A DNA stretch of 36,947 nucleotides from Paenibacillus terrae (GTDB taxonomy: Bacteria; Bacillota; Bacilli; Paenibacillales; Paenibacillaceae), in assembly GCF_005217525.1 (NCBI RefSeq), contig NZ_PNXQ01000010.1, positions 1,486 through 38,432 on the forward strand, read 5' to 3'. This document shows positions 1-7,837 of the stretch, one piece after another. Both the position numbers and the translations under genes were made by a program. The first letter of the stretch is position 1, and every line of letters begins with the position of its first letter. The notes beneath the pieces are model-generated. The model was not told the origin of the DNA and searched no databases. It saw only the letters and a list, made by a program, of their open reading frames with translations.

Positions 1-9
1 CCATATTTT

Positions 10-84
10 GCGGACGTGGCTCAGCGGTAGAGCATCGCCTTGCCAAGGCGAGGGTCGCGGGTTCGATTCCCGTCGTCCGCTCCA
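10..84 (+). tRNA. tRNA-Gly (GCC), CCA encoded
   Basis: Complete cloverleaf. The acceptor arm GCGGACG pairs with CGTCCGC, the anticodon loop carries GCC, the T loop is TTCGATT, and the discriminator T is followed by an encoded CCA. It is the first of a run of tRNA genes spaced 10-30 nt apart, so it is probably co-transcribed with them. Confidence 0.96.
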
Positions 85-94
85 TTATCCATTC

Positions 95-165
95 GGCGCT
101 ATAGCTAAGTGGTAAGACAAAGCTTTGCAAAAGCTTCACTCCCCAGTCAAATCTGGTGGCATCTT
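95..165 (+). pseudogene. Degenerate tRNA-Cys (GCA)-like gene
   Basis: The anticodon arm is perfect (AAGCT/AGCTT around a loop with GCA), and the order of elements matches tRNA-Cys. Three other arms are damaged. The acceptor GGCGCTA faces TGGCATC with a C-A mismatch and G-U pairs. The D stem GCT/GAC has a mismatch. The T loop reads TCAAAT, six bases without the usual TTC, and the T stem ends with a mispair. No CCA is encoded. It may be a decayed gene, a pseudo-tRNA that is transcribed but poorly charged, or a tRNA with special use. The intact neighbours on both sides argue against a sequencing problem. Confidence 0.7.
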
Positions 166-190
166 TACTACTCATTATGGATTACATTAT

Positions 191-267
191 GCGCCCTTAG
201 CTCAGCTGGATAGAGCGTTTGACTACGAATCAAAAGGCCGGGAGTTCGAATCTCTCAGGGCGCGCCA
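191..267 (+). tRNA. tRNA-Arg (ACG), CCA encoded
   Basis: The acceptor GCGCCCT pairs with AGGGCGC, the anticodon loop holds ACG (inosine-type Arg tRNA), the T loop is TTCGAAT, the discriminator is G and CCA follows. All arms are intact. Confidence 0.96.
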
Positions 268-290
268 TTTTCTTAAAAAATGCATAATAT

Positions 291-364
291 CGGGATGTAG
301 CTCAGCTTGGTAGAGCACCTGGTTTGGGACCAGGGGGTCGCATGTTCAAATCGTGTCATCCCGA
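291..364 (+). tRNA. tRNA-Pro (TGG)
   Basis: The acceptor CGGGATG pairs with CATCCCG. The anticodon arm CTGGT/ACCAG presents TGG. The T loop is TTCAAAT with a G-U containing stem. The discriminator is A and CCA is not encoded. Confidence 0.94.
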
Positions 365-373
365 TACTGTTTT

Positions 374-444
374 GCGGGTGTAGTTCAATGGTAGAACTCC
401 AGCCTTCCAAGCTGGTAGCGTGGGTTCGATTCCCATCACCCGCT
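374..444 (+). tRNA. tRNA-Gly (TCC)
   Basis: The acceptor GCGGGTG pairs with CACCCGC, the anticodon loop CTTCCAA gives TCC, and the T loop is TTCGATT. CCA is not encoded. It is the last tRNA of the cluster before the terminator. Confidence 0.95.
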
Positions 445-494
445 TTTTGCTATAGCGGATTCTTGTTGCCTCAGTGGTGACACCTTATAAATAA

Positions 495-531
495 AGAGAG
501 CCTGTCTGGGGACAGTGCTCTCTCTTTTTTT
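495..531 (+). terminator. Bidirectional terminator closing the tRNA cluster
   Basis: A long stem (AGAGAGC...GCTCTCT with inner CTGTC/GACAG) is followed by a seven-T run on the plus strand and a T-rich stretch on the minus strand. It separates the tRNA transcript from the convergent histidine kinase gene. Confidence 0.9.
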
Positions 532-549
532 ATTTATGCTGCTGTATCT

Positions 550-1653
550 TTACACAGGAATGGTCAGTTGGATGGAGGTCCCCTGTTCCGGTGAAGAGGT
601 TACGCTCATCCATCCTCCTACTCCTCTGGCTCGTTCCTCCATGCTGAACAGTCCTACGCCTTCCCCTTGGGATTGCTCAGAGAATCCGATACCTTCATCC
701 CAAATAGTCACTTGTATGGCCTCACTCTGATCCTCTACGTTGACATGTGCCTCTGCTACGTCTGCATACTTGGCCACATTCGTTAAAGCTTCCTGTACAA
801 TCCGATAAATAGCTATTTCTTTACGGATATCAAGGCGTTTACGCAAATTACATTGAAAATGTACCTCAATTCCGTAATGAGAACAATAGTTTTCAATATA
901 GGTCCGTATGGCCGGTACGACGCCCAAATCATCCAGAACCGACGGACGAAGTTCCCATGCCAGTCCGCGGACATCCTTAATAATATCAGTCACCTGTGAA
1001 CGCAGCTTTTCCAAAGCAGGACTAGGCTGTTCAGTAAGCTGACTATCCAGTTGAATAATCAGCGCAAACAAGCTTTGCCCAATTCCATCGTGAAGCTCTC
1101 TTGAGAAACGCTTTCGCTCTTCCTCCTGTATTTGCATCACTTGCGTCATCATCGTCTGAAGCTCAGCCTCTACTTTTTTTAGTTTGGTTACCTCGTTACG
1201 GATCGCCAAATACTGATAGGGCTTACCTTCTTCGTCCATGGACGGAACGATGGTGGTATTCACCCAATAATAGGTGTTGTCTTTGGCCCGATTACGTATT
1301 TCTCCCTGCCATACCTCGCCTGAACGAATTGTGGTCCACAGGTTTTTCATAAAGGCAGGGGTATGATAGCCCGAATTAATGAGGCGATGATCCCGACCGA
1401 TCAGCTCTTCACGACTGTATTGCGAAATCTCGCAGAACTTGTCGTTGACGTACTGAATAATGCCCCGGTGATCGGTCAAAGCAACGATAGAGGACGTATC
1501 CAACGCAAATTTCAGATTGGATAGCTGGTGAAGTGAGTTACGCAGTGCATGGAGAAAAGGGGATTCCGGTATATGTGCTTCCAAATCATCCAGCAGCTTA
1601 TCTGCCGACTCGCCAAAAGCATGCTGGAGCAAAGGATTAGAAGGTTCATTCAT
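550..1653 (-). CDS. nreB: NreB/DegS-type PAS sensor histidine kinase
   Basis: A 367-residue cytoplasmic kinase with no membrane segment. Residues about 45-165 form a PAS domain ([17 protein letters not shown], then a PAC-like end). Residues about 170-240 hold a HisKA_3 dimerisation segment with phospho-His in RELHDGIGQ, and the C-terminal part is an HATPase (N box [11 protein letters not shown], then DEGIGF). It should phosphorylate the NarL-type regulator whose stop overlaps its start (ATGAATGA). Linkage to the GAF protein and fnr suggests the NreABC nitrate/oxygen system. Against a strict NreB assignment, the PAS domain has one Cys only, whereas staphylococcal NreB uses four to hold its Fe-S cluster. 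A DegS-like or heme/flavin PAS kinase is the alternative. Confidence 0.8.
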   Translation of the reverse strand: MNEPSNPLLQHAFGESADKLLDDLEAHIPESPFLHALRNSLHQLSNLKFALDTSSIVALTDHRGIIQYVNDKFCEISQYSREELIGRDHRLINSGYHTPAFMKNLWTTIRSGEVWQGEIRNRAKDNTYYWVNTTIVPSMDEEGKPYQYLAIRNEVTKLKKVEAELQTMMTQVMQIQEEERKRFSRELHDGIGQSLFALIIQLDSQLTEQPSPALEKLRSQVTDIIKDVRGLAWELRPSVLDDLGVVPAIRTYIENYCSHYGIEVHFQCNLRKRLDIRKEIAIYRIVQEALTNVAKYADVAEAHVNVEDQSEAIQVTIWDEGIGFSEQSQGEGVGLFSMEERARGVGGWMSVTSSPEQGTSIQLTIPV

Positions 1654-2299
1654 AATGCAGCAGCCCCTTTTTTAGTGCAAATTTGACCAGCTCGGGCCGT
1701 GTTTTCAGGTTAAGCTTTTCCATCAGGTTACTTTTGTGGGATTCAACAGTTTTGACGCTGATCACTAGGCGCTCGGCAATTTCCTTGTTTGCGTATCCCT
1801 TGGCTACCCACGAAAGAATTTCCTTTTCACGTTCAGAAAGGGATTCATACGGGCCGGCTATACCTTCCTTTTTGATCTTATCCAGATATTCACTCATTAG
1901 CCGTTTGGTTGCATTCGGGTACAGATAGGCGCTACCTTCAGCCACAGACTGAATGGCAGCAAGTAATTCCTCGTGAGGTGCGCTTTTTAAAATATATCCA
2001 GAAGCTCCGGCCTGAATGGCTCGGAACAGATATTCTTCATCGTCATGCATCGTTAAAATAAGCACTTCCGTATCGGGCAACTGTTTTTTTAATTCAGTAG
2101 TTGCCGTAAGACCGTCTTTGCCAGGCGGCATACTAAAATCCATGAGCACGACATTGGGCTGTAACTCTATCGCTTTGCGAATCGCTTCATCTCCGTCCGC
2201 TGCATCTCCTACCACCTTAATGCCGTGTTTGCCGTCCAATAGGGCCATAAGGCCGGAACGTACGACTACATGATCATCCACTACAAGTATACGAATCAA
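1646..2299 (-). CDS. nreC: NarL/FixJ-family response regulator (NreC-like)
   Basis: About 217 residues: an N-terminal receiver (VVDDH acidic pair, phospho-acceptor in VLMDFSMPP, conserved Lys in LKSAP) and a C-terminal LuxR-type HTH (LSEREKEIL...[17 protein letters not shown]). I chose a TTG start at 2299. It sits 8 nt after a GAGGGG ribosome binding site and gives the canonical MIRILVVDD beginning; the open frame runs further upstream to 2374 but has no ribosome site there. It forms a translationally coupled pair with the kinase, and its own promoter lies at 2342-2371. The targets are likely respiratory or nitrate genes, inferred from context only. Confidence 0.88.
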   Translation of the reverse strand: MIRILVVDDHVVVRSGLMALLDGKHGIKVVGDAADGDEAIRKAIELQPNVVLMDFSMPPGKDGLTATTELKKQLPDTEVLILTMHDDEEYLFRAIQAGASGYILKSAPHEELLAAIQSVAEGSAYLYPNATKRLMSEYLDKIKKEGIAGPYESLSEREKEILSWVAKGYANKEIAERLVISVKTVESHKSNLMEKLNLKTRPELVKFALKKGLLHYE

Positions 2300-2341
2300 T
2301 TTGTCATCCCCTCGAACGGTAGAACCGTACGTTTTATCATC

Positions 2342-2371
2342 ATCATAGCAAATTTTAGGGATTCCAATCAA
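2342..2371 (-). promoter_or_regulatory. Sigma-A-type promoter for nreC-nreB
   Basis: Read on the minus strand there is TTGATT, an 18-nt spacer and TATGAT. The predicted start of transcription is near 2335, about 36 nt before the TTG start. A short inverted repeat ACGGT-aga-ACCGT (2316-2328) lies in the leader just before the ribosome site. This means nreC-nreB can be expressed apart from nreA. Confidence 0.55.
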
Positions 2372-2440
2372 CATAGACAGTTAGGTACAGTTATATTTCG
2401 TAATATCTACGTCTCATTTTCTATAAAAATGCCATTAATC

Positions 2441-2899
2441 TTATAGAGTAAGAGTGTGGGCACATAGCTGACCAAGCTGTTCGGCGACTTGTGTGGCCCG
2501 TGAGACGTCGGAATCGGTGAACACTCTCACATCACGATTACCGAGAAGCAATACACCGTTCGGCAGATCCCCTGTGCTGGAAAAGGGAATAGCCACAGCA
2601 GAGTGAAGCTGCTCCGCCAGCATTAACGCACATTCCTGACGCAGACGTATGCTACCAGACAGCAAAGCACTTACGGTCACGGTACGCCCCAAACGAACAG
2701 CCATCCCGGCAATACCATGTCCTACCTTAAAAGAAATACGCCGATAGCGTTCGCTGCGGCTGCCGGAGGCATAATACCATTGCAAGCTACCGCCCGGCTT
2801 GGACATGAGCGCAAGTGCTGTGAAATCCACGTAGATATGATCCCTCAACTGATCCAGTGTTTTGCGCATTTCATCCGTTATTTCTAGCATAGAAGACAC
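2441..2899 (-). CDS. nreA: GAF-domain protein, NreA-like nitrate sensor
   Basis: A 152-residue protein that is one GAF domain from end to end (SLQWYYASG, VGHGIAGMAVRLGRTV, HSAVAIPF, GVLLLGNR). Size and location match NreA, the nitrate-binding partner that in staphylococci inhibits the NreB kinase when nitrate is absent. It lies 141 nt upstream of nreC on the same strand and is divergent from fnr. The ligand is inferred from family and context; a GAF protein binding another small molecule is possible. A good ribosome site (AAAAGGAT) precedes the ATG. Confidence 0.75.
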   Translation of the reverse strand: MSSMLEITDEMRKTLDQLRDHIYVDFTALALMSKPGGSLQWYYASGSRSERYRRISFKVGHGIAGMAVRLGRTVTVSALLSGSIRLRQECALMLAEQLHSAVAIPFSSTGDLPNGVLLLGNRDVRVFTDSDVSRATQVAEQLGQLCAHTLTL

Positions 2900-3067
2900 A
2901 TCCTTTTTCGTAACAAAACTGTAGCTCTAACTTATTGTAGTTCCAGCAGTTAAAAAAGTAAGTCAGGGAACCCCCTGATCTATAGGTACAGGAAACACTG
3001 ACTTTTGAACATGCGGGGGGAAGGAGTAGGTGGAATGCCGATAAATGAGGCTCTGCTCGATGGCGGG

Positions 3068-3083
3068 AGTGATATTTGTCACA
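3068..3083. promoter_or_regulatory. FNR/CRP-type box in the nreA-fnr divergent region
   Basis: AGTGA-TATTTG-TCACA matches the symmetric TGTGA-N6-TCACA site in nine of ten positions. It lies 107 nt before the fnr start and about 170 nt before nreA, which suits autoregulation and/or FNR control of the nre genes. A second perfect inverted repeat, ATCAGG-N6-CCTGAT, sits at 3111-3128 with no assigned factor. Confidence 0.65.
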
Positions 3084-3190
3084 GCGAATCAGGGAGTAGG
3101 AAGCTGTAAAATCAGGTGTTCTCCTGATAACAACTGATGCGTCAAAACATTATGATATAGATATCAGGTAAACACGAGGAGGACAACAAC

Positions 3191-3931
3191 ATGCAAGCCA
3201 CTTGTACGGAACGGTTTGGGAATGAAGTGGAACGCACGGGAATTCAGCTTTTTTTGACTGAGGAACATTTTGGGCTGCTGAAGGATATCATGTCCTGGAA
3301 AAAGGTAAAGGCGGGAATTACGCTTTTTAGAGAGGGCGAAGAATCGGAGCAGCTATATTATATACATTCGGGGCATGTTAAGCTTCGCAAGTCGACAGAA
3401 GACGGAAAAGAATTGATTTTGACCATTCAGCATCAAGGTGACTTGATTGGGGAATTCAGCGGGATAGATGGAGAAGAGTATAGCTGCACTGCAGAAACAG
3501 CCGATGCCTGTGAGTTGGGCGTCGTGCGTGTTAAGGATCTGGAATCGCTTCTGACCAAAAATGGAGCGATGGGGCTTCAATTCATTCAGTGGATGGCTAT
3601 GAAGCAACGAATTATGCAATCACGGTTTCGGGACTTGCTGCTGTATGGTAAAACAGGTGCATTAGCCTCTACGCTAATCCGGGCGAGCAACACTTGTGGT
3701 GTAGCAGTGAAGGATGGCATTTTACTAAATATGAAGCTGAGTCACTCCGAGCTGGGCGAAATGATTGGAGCGACACGGGAGAGTGTGAATCGGATGCTAA
3801 GCATGTTGAAGGAGCAGGGTACGCTTGATACGCGGGATGGCAAAATAGTCATTCATGACCTCAAGGTACTGCGCACGATGTGCTGCTGCCCTTCGTACGG
3901 CCAATGCGCGCATGAAATTTGCCGACTCTAA
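3191..3931 (+). CDS. fnr: Fnr-type Fe-S anaerobic regulator (Crp/Fnr family)
   Basis: 246 residues: a cyclic-nucleotide-binding-like barrel (about 25-130), a dimer helix, and a Crp-type HTH (HSELGEMIGATRESVNRML, about 185-205). The C-terminus carries a Cys cluster (C231, C232, C233, C239, C244) ending CAHEICRL. A C-terminal cluster is the Bacillus Fnr arrangement, unlike the N-terminal one of E. coli FNR. The C-x4-C-R ending fits that family, while spacing to the first Cys differs. D148 (FRDLL) is a candidate for the Asp ligand known from B. subtilis Fnr. The start has GAGGAGG nine nt upstream. It should activate anaerobic genes when the cluster is intact. Confidence 0.88.
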   Translation: MQATCTERFGNEVERTGIQLFLTEEHFGLLKDIMSWKKVKAGITLFREGEESEQLYYIHSGHVKLRKSTEDGKELILTIQHQGDLIGEFSGIDGEEYSCTAETADACELGVVRVKDLESLLTKNGAMGLQFIQWMAMKQRIMQSRFRDLLLYGKTGALASTLIRASNTCGVAVKDGILLNMKLSHSELGEMIGATRESVNRMLSMLKEQGTLDTRDGKIVIHDLKVLRTMCCCPSYGQCAHEICRL

Positions 3932-3942
3932 AATATGAACAT

Positions 3943-3977
3943 AAATAAGGCGGAATCCCTGAGGATCCGCCTTATTT
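3943..3977 (+). terminator. Terminator after fnr
   Basis: Near-perfect stem AAATAAGGCGG/CCGCCTTATTT starting 12 nt after the stop codon; the T-rich end is built into the stem. Symmetric, so it may work in both directions. The stretch 3980-4135 after it holds only a start-less open fragment (about 4025-4138) that I could not identify. Confidence 0.8.
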
Positions 3978-4135
3978 ATGTCTTCTGACAATCTGCACTC
4001 ATACATTATCAATATTTTGCATAATTCGATTCCGAACGCTTAAAGGCACAATATATAGACGAACTCAATCATTTCGATCTTTATATTGCTGATATGGAAT
4101 CGCTCCTGGAATTTATGCAAAATGCTCCATTTATA

Positions 4136-4178
4136 ATATAAAAAAAGCTAACCAACGCCGTATAGCGGTCAATTAGCT
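4136..4178 (-). terminator. Terminator of the small Fur-linked gene
   Basis: On the minus strand AGCTAA...TTAGCT encloses a smaller CGC/GCG stem and runs into seven Ts. It starts 11 nt after the stop of the small gene at 4189. Confidence 0.75.
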
Positions 4179-4188
4179 GGGGAGTCGA

Positions 4189-4350
4189 TTATTGATCTAT
4201 TTCAACCTGTTCTGTCTGGAGGACACTTAAGGCTTGAAGTTTACGTGTAATTTCCTTTTGCCACTTTACATCTCCGACTTGTACCGCAAGATTGAGAAGA
4301 TCCAAATAATCATCAATATGCAGGGAGGTTCTACTAAAAGCTTCTTTCAC
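4189..4350 (-). CDS. Small (about 53 aa) Fur-box-controlled protein
   Basis: I do not recognise a family with confidence. The frame is open from a TTG at 4377, but the only good ribosome site (AAAGGAGG) lies 10 nt before a GTG at 4350. That start gives about 53 residues beginning MKEAFSRTSLHIDDYLDLLN and ending TEQVEIDQ. The product looks like one amphipathic helical unit with no signal peptide, no membrane segment and no Cys; the IDDYLDLL...GDVKWQKEI part faintly recalls the short IDEAL-type helical motif. It is a full transcription unit: promoter (4429-4457), Fur box (4391-4409), ribosome site, frame and terminator (4136-4178). It is therefore probably made under iron limitation. Confidence 0.62.
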   Translation of the reverse strand: MKEAFSRTSLHIDDYLDLLNLAVQVGDVKWQKEITRKLQALSVLQTEQVEIDQ

Positions 4351-4390
4351 TGCGGTCCTGCCTCCTTTGGAGTCCAAATATATTTTCTTT

Positions 4391-4409
4391 AATAATGAGA
4401 ATCATTATC
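4391..4409. promoter_or_regulatory. Fur box
   Basis: AATAATGAGAATCATTATC matches the 19-base Fur consensus (GATAATGATAATCATTATC) at 17 positions. It lies just downstream of the predicted start of transcription of the small minus-strand gene, about +13 to +31, a position suited to repression. The importer promoter on the plus strand is 124 nt away and is a less likely target. Confidence 0.75.
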
Positions 4410-4428
4410 ACCAATTGAACTTATTTAT

Positions 4429-4457
4429 ATTATGCCTGTGTTCGAGATAAATTGCAA
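4429..4457 (-). promoter_or_regulatory. Promoter of the small Fur-linked gene
   Basis: Minus strand: TTGCAA, 17-nt spacer, CATAAT. The predicted start near 4422 places the Fur box immediately downstream. Confidence 0.5.
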
Positions 4458-4532
4458 GTTATGATACGAATGAATTTTGAAGCGCACGAATGAGGGCTTA
4501 AAAAAACAAACCCTTCTCCTTAAGTTCACACA

Positions 4533-4561
4533 TTGTTCACTTCTTTTCTATAGAACATAAT
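4533..4561 (+). promoter_or_regulatory. Promoter of the sugar ABC importer operon
   Basis: TTGTTC, 17-nt spacer, CATAAT, about 70 nt before the binding-protein start codon. Confidence 0.5.
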
Positions 4562-4638
4562 GAAAAGAACAAACGGGTATTGAGTATTCACCGAAGGAGC
4601 CATTCGCACAATGCTTCAACAAGAGGAGGAAAAGGAAT

Positions 4639-5970
4639 ATGGGCAGAACAAAAATGAAAGCGCTATCTATTTTGGTGACAAGCGCCTTGGCATTGACGCT
4701 GACAGCTTGTAATAACGGACAGAGCGCAAGTTCGGGGGACTCAGGAAGCAAGGGGGGAGACGCGGTAAGTAAAGAAGTGACAATCACCTTCCAGAACATT
4801 AATCCTGATCCTAGCACTCCTTCCTACAAAATGATAAAGGAAATTGTAAGTCAATATGAGCAGAATCATTCGAATGTCAAAATTGAGCTGGATTCGCTGA
4901 ATACAGATCAACAAAAGTTAAAGCTCAAAACACAGGCAGCGGCGAAGGAAGTTCCAGATATTACGATTGTAAATCCGGCCGCACAGATGAAGCCCTTCGT
5001 GGATGCCGGGCTGCTGGCTCCTCTGAACGATGTGGCGGATAAAGATGGCTTAAAGAATACATTCCAGGATGGACTGCTCGATTATTATAGCTTCGATAAT
5101 AAGCTGTATGCTTTTCCAGACGGCAACAATATAGAAGTGGTGTTTTACAATAAAGAGCTGTTCAAGCAGGCGGGAATTCAAAAGCTGCCGACCACCTTTG
5201 ATGAGCTGATCACGGCGGTCAAGGCGCTGAAGGGAAAGGGGATTACCCCGATTGCGATTGGGGAAAAGGATTCGTGGACCGGATCACTCCTTTTCATGAA
5301 TATTTTGCTGCGTACGAATGAAGGACCGAATTTCCTCAAGGATGTGCTGGACGGCAAAAAAACGTTTAATGATCCGGCCTTTGTGGAGGCGGTGGATGCA
5401 TTTCAGGAACTGGTGCAGGCAGGGGCTTTCCCGGATGGAGCTACGTCCATTGACTATAATGCGGGTGGCAATATTTTTAAAACAGGAAAAGCTGCGATGT
5501 ATATCATGGGCACTTGGGAAACAGGATCTATAGATGCCTCTTCGGTAGCAGGCAAGGTGGGCGCGTTCCAATTCCCGACGGTGAATGGCAAGGGAGATGT
5601 GAATGAGTATGTGATTGCGCCGGGCAGTGCGTTTGCGGTATCGGCGAACAGTGAGCATTTGCAGGAGACAAAGGATTTTCTGCACTATTTTATTACAGAG
5701 ATGCCGAAGATCCAGTTTGATCTGAAAAATGCGATTGGCAGCGGTCAGAAAATGAAAGGTGATTTGAAGGAAGCGGGCTACTCCGAGCTGGCGATTAACC
5801 TCAATGAGCTGTTCAAAAATGTGAAAGGCGGCGACCTCGCATTTGATAATACGATGAATCCAGCTATCGCGCAGGCGCATCTGAGCAGTATTCAAAACCT
5901 GTTCGTGCAAAAAGAAGACTCTGCACAAGTTGCCAAGGAGCATCAGAGCGCTTTTGAAGCGAACAAATAG
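4639..5970 (+). CDS. Carbohydrate ABC importer, lipoprotein binding protein
   Basis: 443 residues of the family 1 (MalE/UgpB-like) solute-binding proteins. A lipoprotein signal ends in the lipobox LTAC (Cys24), followed by a Gly/Ser-rich tether. The mature part has typical family 1 segments (DITIVNPAAQMKPFVDAGLL, FYNKELFKQAGI, TTFDELITAVKAL, GKAAMYIMGTWE). It captures a sugar or oligosaccharide outside the membrane for the two permeases encoded downstream. No ATPase gene lies in the operon, so it probably shares a general MsmX-type ATPase. The substrate cannot be read from sequence. The ATG at 4639 follows GAGGAGG. Confidence 0.9.
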   Translation: MGRTKMKALSILVTSALALTLTACNNGQSASSGDSGSKGGDAVSKEVTITFQNINPDPSTPSYKMIKEIVSQYEQNHSNVKIELDSLNTDQQKLKLKTQAAAKEVPDITIVNPAAQMKPFVDAGLLAPLNDVADKDGLKNTFQDGLLDYYSFDNKLYAFPDGNNIEVVFYNKELFKQAGIQKLPTTFDELITAVKALKGKGITPIAIGEKDSWTGSLLFMNILLRTNEGPNFLKDVLDGKKTFNDPAFVEAVDAFQELVQAGAFPDGATSIDYNAGGNIFKTGKAAMYIMGTWETGSIDASSVAGKVGAFQFPTVNGKGDVNEYVIAPGSAFAVSANSEHLQETKDFLHYFITEMPKIQFDLKNAIGSGQKMKGDLKEAGYSELAINLNELFKNVKGGDLAFDNTMNPAIAQAHLSSIQNLFVQKEDSAQVAKEHQSAFEANK

Positions 5971-5982
5971 TTGTAGCTTAAC

Positions 5983-6010
5983 AGGGGAGGGACACATCAG
6001 TTCCTTCCCT
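5983..6010 (+). promoter_or_regulatory. Intercistronic hairpin after the binding-protein gene
   Basis: An 11-bp stem AGGGGAGGGAC/GTTCCTTCCCT with a 6-nt loop and no T run. It lies between binding protein and permease, where such hairpins commonly stabilise the upstream mRNA and make the binding protein more abundant than the permeases. Confidence 0.6.
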
Positions 6011-6078
6011 AATTTGGGATAACCATGAGCTGCGCATCTTTAGAAGATGTTCAGAAAAAACATAAAGGAGATGGGAGC

Positions 6079-6969
6079 ATGAATGTATTGAAGGTGCCGG
6101 CACGCACTATTGCCGTATTTGTGCTGCCCTGCCTGCTGCTGTACACCTGTATGGTGTTTGTTCCGATTCTGGTGTCGGTGTACTGTGGACTGCTGGACTG
6201 GAACGGAATATCTGAGGCAAAGTTTGTGGGGCTGGCGAATTTCGAGCGAATTTTTACAGCCGATCCGGTGTTCTGGCCGTCTGTGAAACGGACGATGATG
6301 TTCGCTGTGTTTTCCATGCTGGAAATTCCGTTCTGCCTGCTGCTGGCTATTTTGCTTAATCGCTATGTGCGTAAGGCGAATACGCTGGTTACGATGTATT
6401 TTCTGCCGGTCATTCTGTCGGTGGTTATTATCGGGCAGCTGTGGAAGACGATTTATAATCCGGCCTCGATGGGTGGGATGCTGAACGGTATTTTGATGTC
6501 GGTCGGGCTGGAAGGCTGGACACGCTCATGGCTGACAGAACCGCAGATTGCTATGTACGCTCTCTATTTTGTATCGTTGTGGCAGTATTTTGGCTATCAT
6601 CTGCTGATTCAGTTTACCGGGGTGCAAAATATTCCGAATGAACTGTACGAGGCAGCCAAAATGGATGGAGCTGTAGGGTTTAAAGCAGACCGTTATATTA
6701 CGCTGCCGCTCATTGTGCCTATTTTTAAAATATCCATTGTATTGGCCTTTATCGGTTCTTTGCAATCGTTTGATCTGATCTGGGTGATGACGGGTGGAGG
6801 GCCTGCTCATGCAACGGATACGGTGTCTACGTATATGTACAACATGTCCTTTTTGTCCATGAAATATGGATATGGCAGCGCATTGGCTTCGTTTCTCGTG
6901 ATTATCTGTTTGTCATTTACAATTGTGATAAATTTTGTTTTCAAACGAATCGAAAATAAGGTAAGCTAA
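6079..6969 (+). CDS. Sugar ABC importer permease (MalF/UgpA type)
   Basis: About 296 residues with six predicted membrane helices. The EAA loop (YEAAKMDGAVGFKADRYITLPLI) docks the ATPase. I start at the ATG at 6079, which follows AAAGGAG by nine nt; the frame is open from 6025 but has no ribosome site there. It is the first permease subunit of the operon and pairs with the next gene. Confidence 0.92.
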   Translation: MNVLKVPARTIAVFVLPCLLLYTCMVFVPILVSVYCGLLDWNGISEAKFVGLANFERIFTADPVFWPSVKRTMMFAVFSMLEIPFCLLLAILLNRYVRKANTLVTMYFLPVILSVVIIGQLWKTIYNPASMGGMLNGILMSVGLEGWTRSWLTEPQIAMYALYFVSLWQYFGYHLLIQFTGVQNIPNELYEAAKMDGAVGFKADRYITLPLIVPIFKISIVLAFIGSLQSFDLIWVMTGGGPAHATDTVSTYMYNMSFLSMKYGYGSALASFLVIICLSFTIVINFVFKRIENKVS

Positions 6970-6982
6970 GGGGGATGAAGCT

Positions 6983-7807
6983 GTGAACACCATGAAAAAA
7001 ACATTGGTCTTTTCCTTGCTGACGGTCTTGATTGTCACGCAGCTGTACCCACTCTTCTGGCTGCTGACCTATTCGTTGAAGACGAATGAAGAAATTTTGA
7101 GTGCAAGCTTCTTTGCCCTCCCTCAAGTGCCCCAGTGGCACAACTATCAGGAAGCTTATGAATCAGGGAGCTACTTGCGCTATTTGGGAAACAGTGTGCT
7201 GGTGACCGGGGTTACGATGCTATTCGTCATTTTGCTAAGCTCGATGACTGCTTATGCGATTACGCGTTTTCGCTGGCGCTTCGGGGCTGCTGTGCTGACC
7301 TTGTTTCTGATTGGAATGATGATTCCGATGCAGGCAACGCTGCTGCCGCTGATGGTGATGTTCAAAAACATCAACATTCTCAATACGTATTTCTCGCTAA
7401 TTTTACCCTACATTGCTTTTCAGACACCGATTGCGGTTTTCATCCTGTCCGGCTTTATGCGGTCCATTCCCCACGAGATTGAAGAATCCGCTTACATTGA
7501 TGGAGCGAGTATTTTTCGTATTTTTCGCAGTGTGATCTTACCCATCTCCATTCCGCCGATGATGACGGTATGTATTTTGACCTTTATTAATATCTGGAAT
7601 GAATACATTATGGCTGCCACCTTTATCTCGTCCGAGAAGCTAAAAACACTCCCTTTCGGTGTCTATACATTCGTCAGCCAGTATTCTGTGAATTACGGCA
7701 ATATTGGCGCTTTTCTGGTCATGGGGGCCTTACCGGTTATTATTATTTATTTTGCCTTGTCCGAAAAGATTACCAAGGGCATGGTAGCGGGGGCGGTTAA
7801 AGGGTAG
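6983..7807 (+). CDS. Sugar ABC importer permease (MalG/UgpE type)
   Basis: 274 residues, six membrane helices, EAA loop EESAYIDGASIFRIFRSVILPI and the usual C-terminal end (SEKITKGMVAGAVKG). GTG start with AGGGGG upstream; an ATG three codons later is a possible alternative. It lies 13 nt after the first permease, so the two are one transcript and form the channel. Confidence 0.92.
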   Translation: MNTMKKTLVFSLLTVLIVTQLYPLFWLLTYSLKTNEEILSASFFALPQVPQWHNYQEAYESGSYLRYLGNSVLVTGVTMLFVILLSSMTAYAITRFRWRFGAAVLTLFLIGMMIPMQATLLPLMVMFKNINILNTYFSLILPYIAFQTPIAVFILSGFMRSIPHEIEESAYIDGASIFRIFRSVILPISIPPMMTVCILTFINIWNEYIMAATFISSEKLKTLPFGVYTFVSQYSVNYGNIGAFLVMGALPVIIIYFALSEKITKGMVAGAVKG

Positions 7808-7837
7808 GCGAGCGATTCGAAAGGAGCGCACGGAGGT

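Noticed and set aside
4025..4138. Open fragment on the plus strand after fnr (36 codons, ends MQNAPFII)
   Set aside because: A stop lies just upstream, there is no start codon with a ribosome site, and I see no clear similarity; at most a gene remnant.
5284..5997. 237-codon minus-strand frame over the sugar-binding protein gene
   Set aside because: Shadow of a well-supported lipoprotein gene; composition rich in Arg, His and Ile, unlike a real protein.
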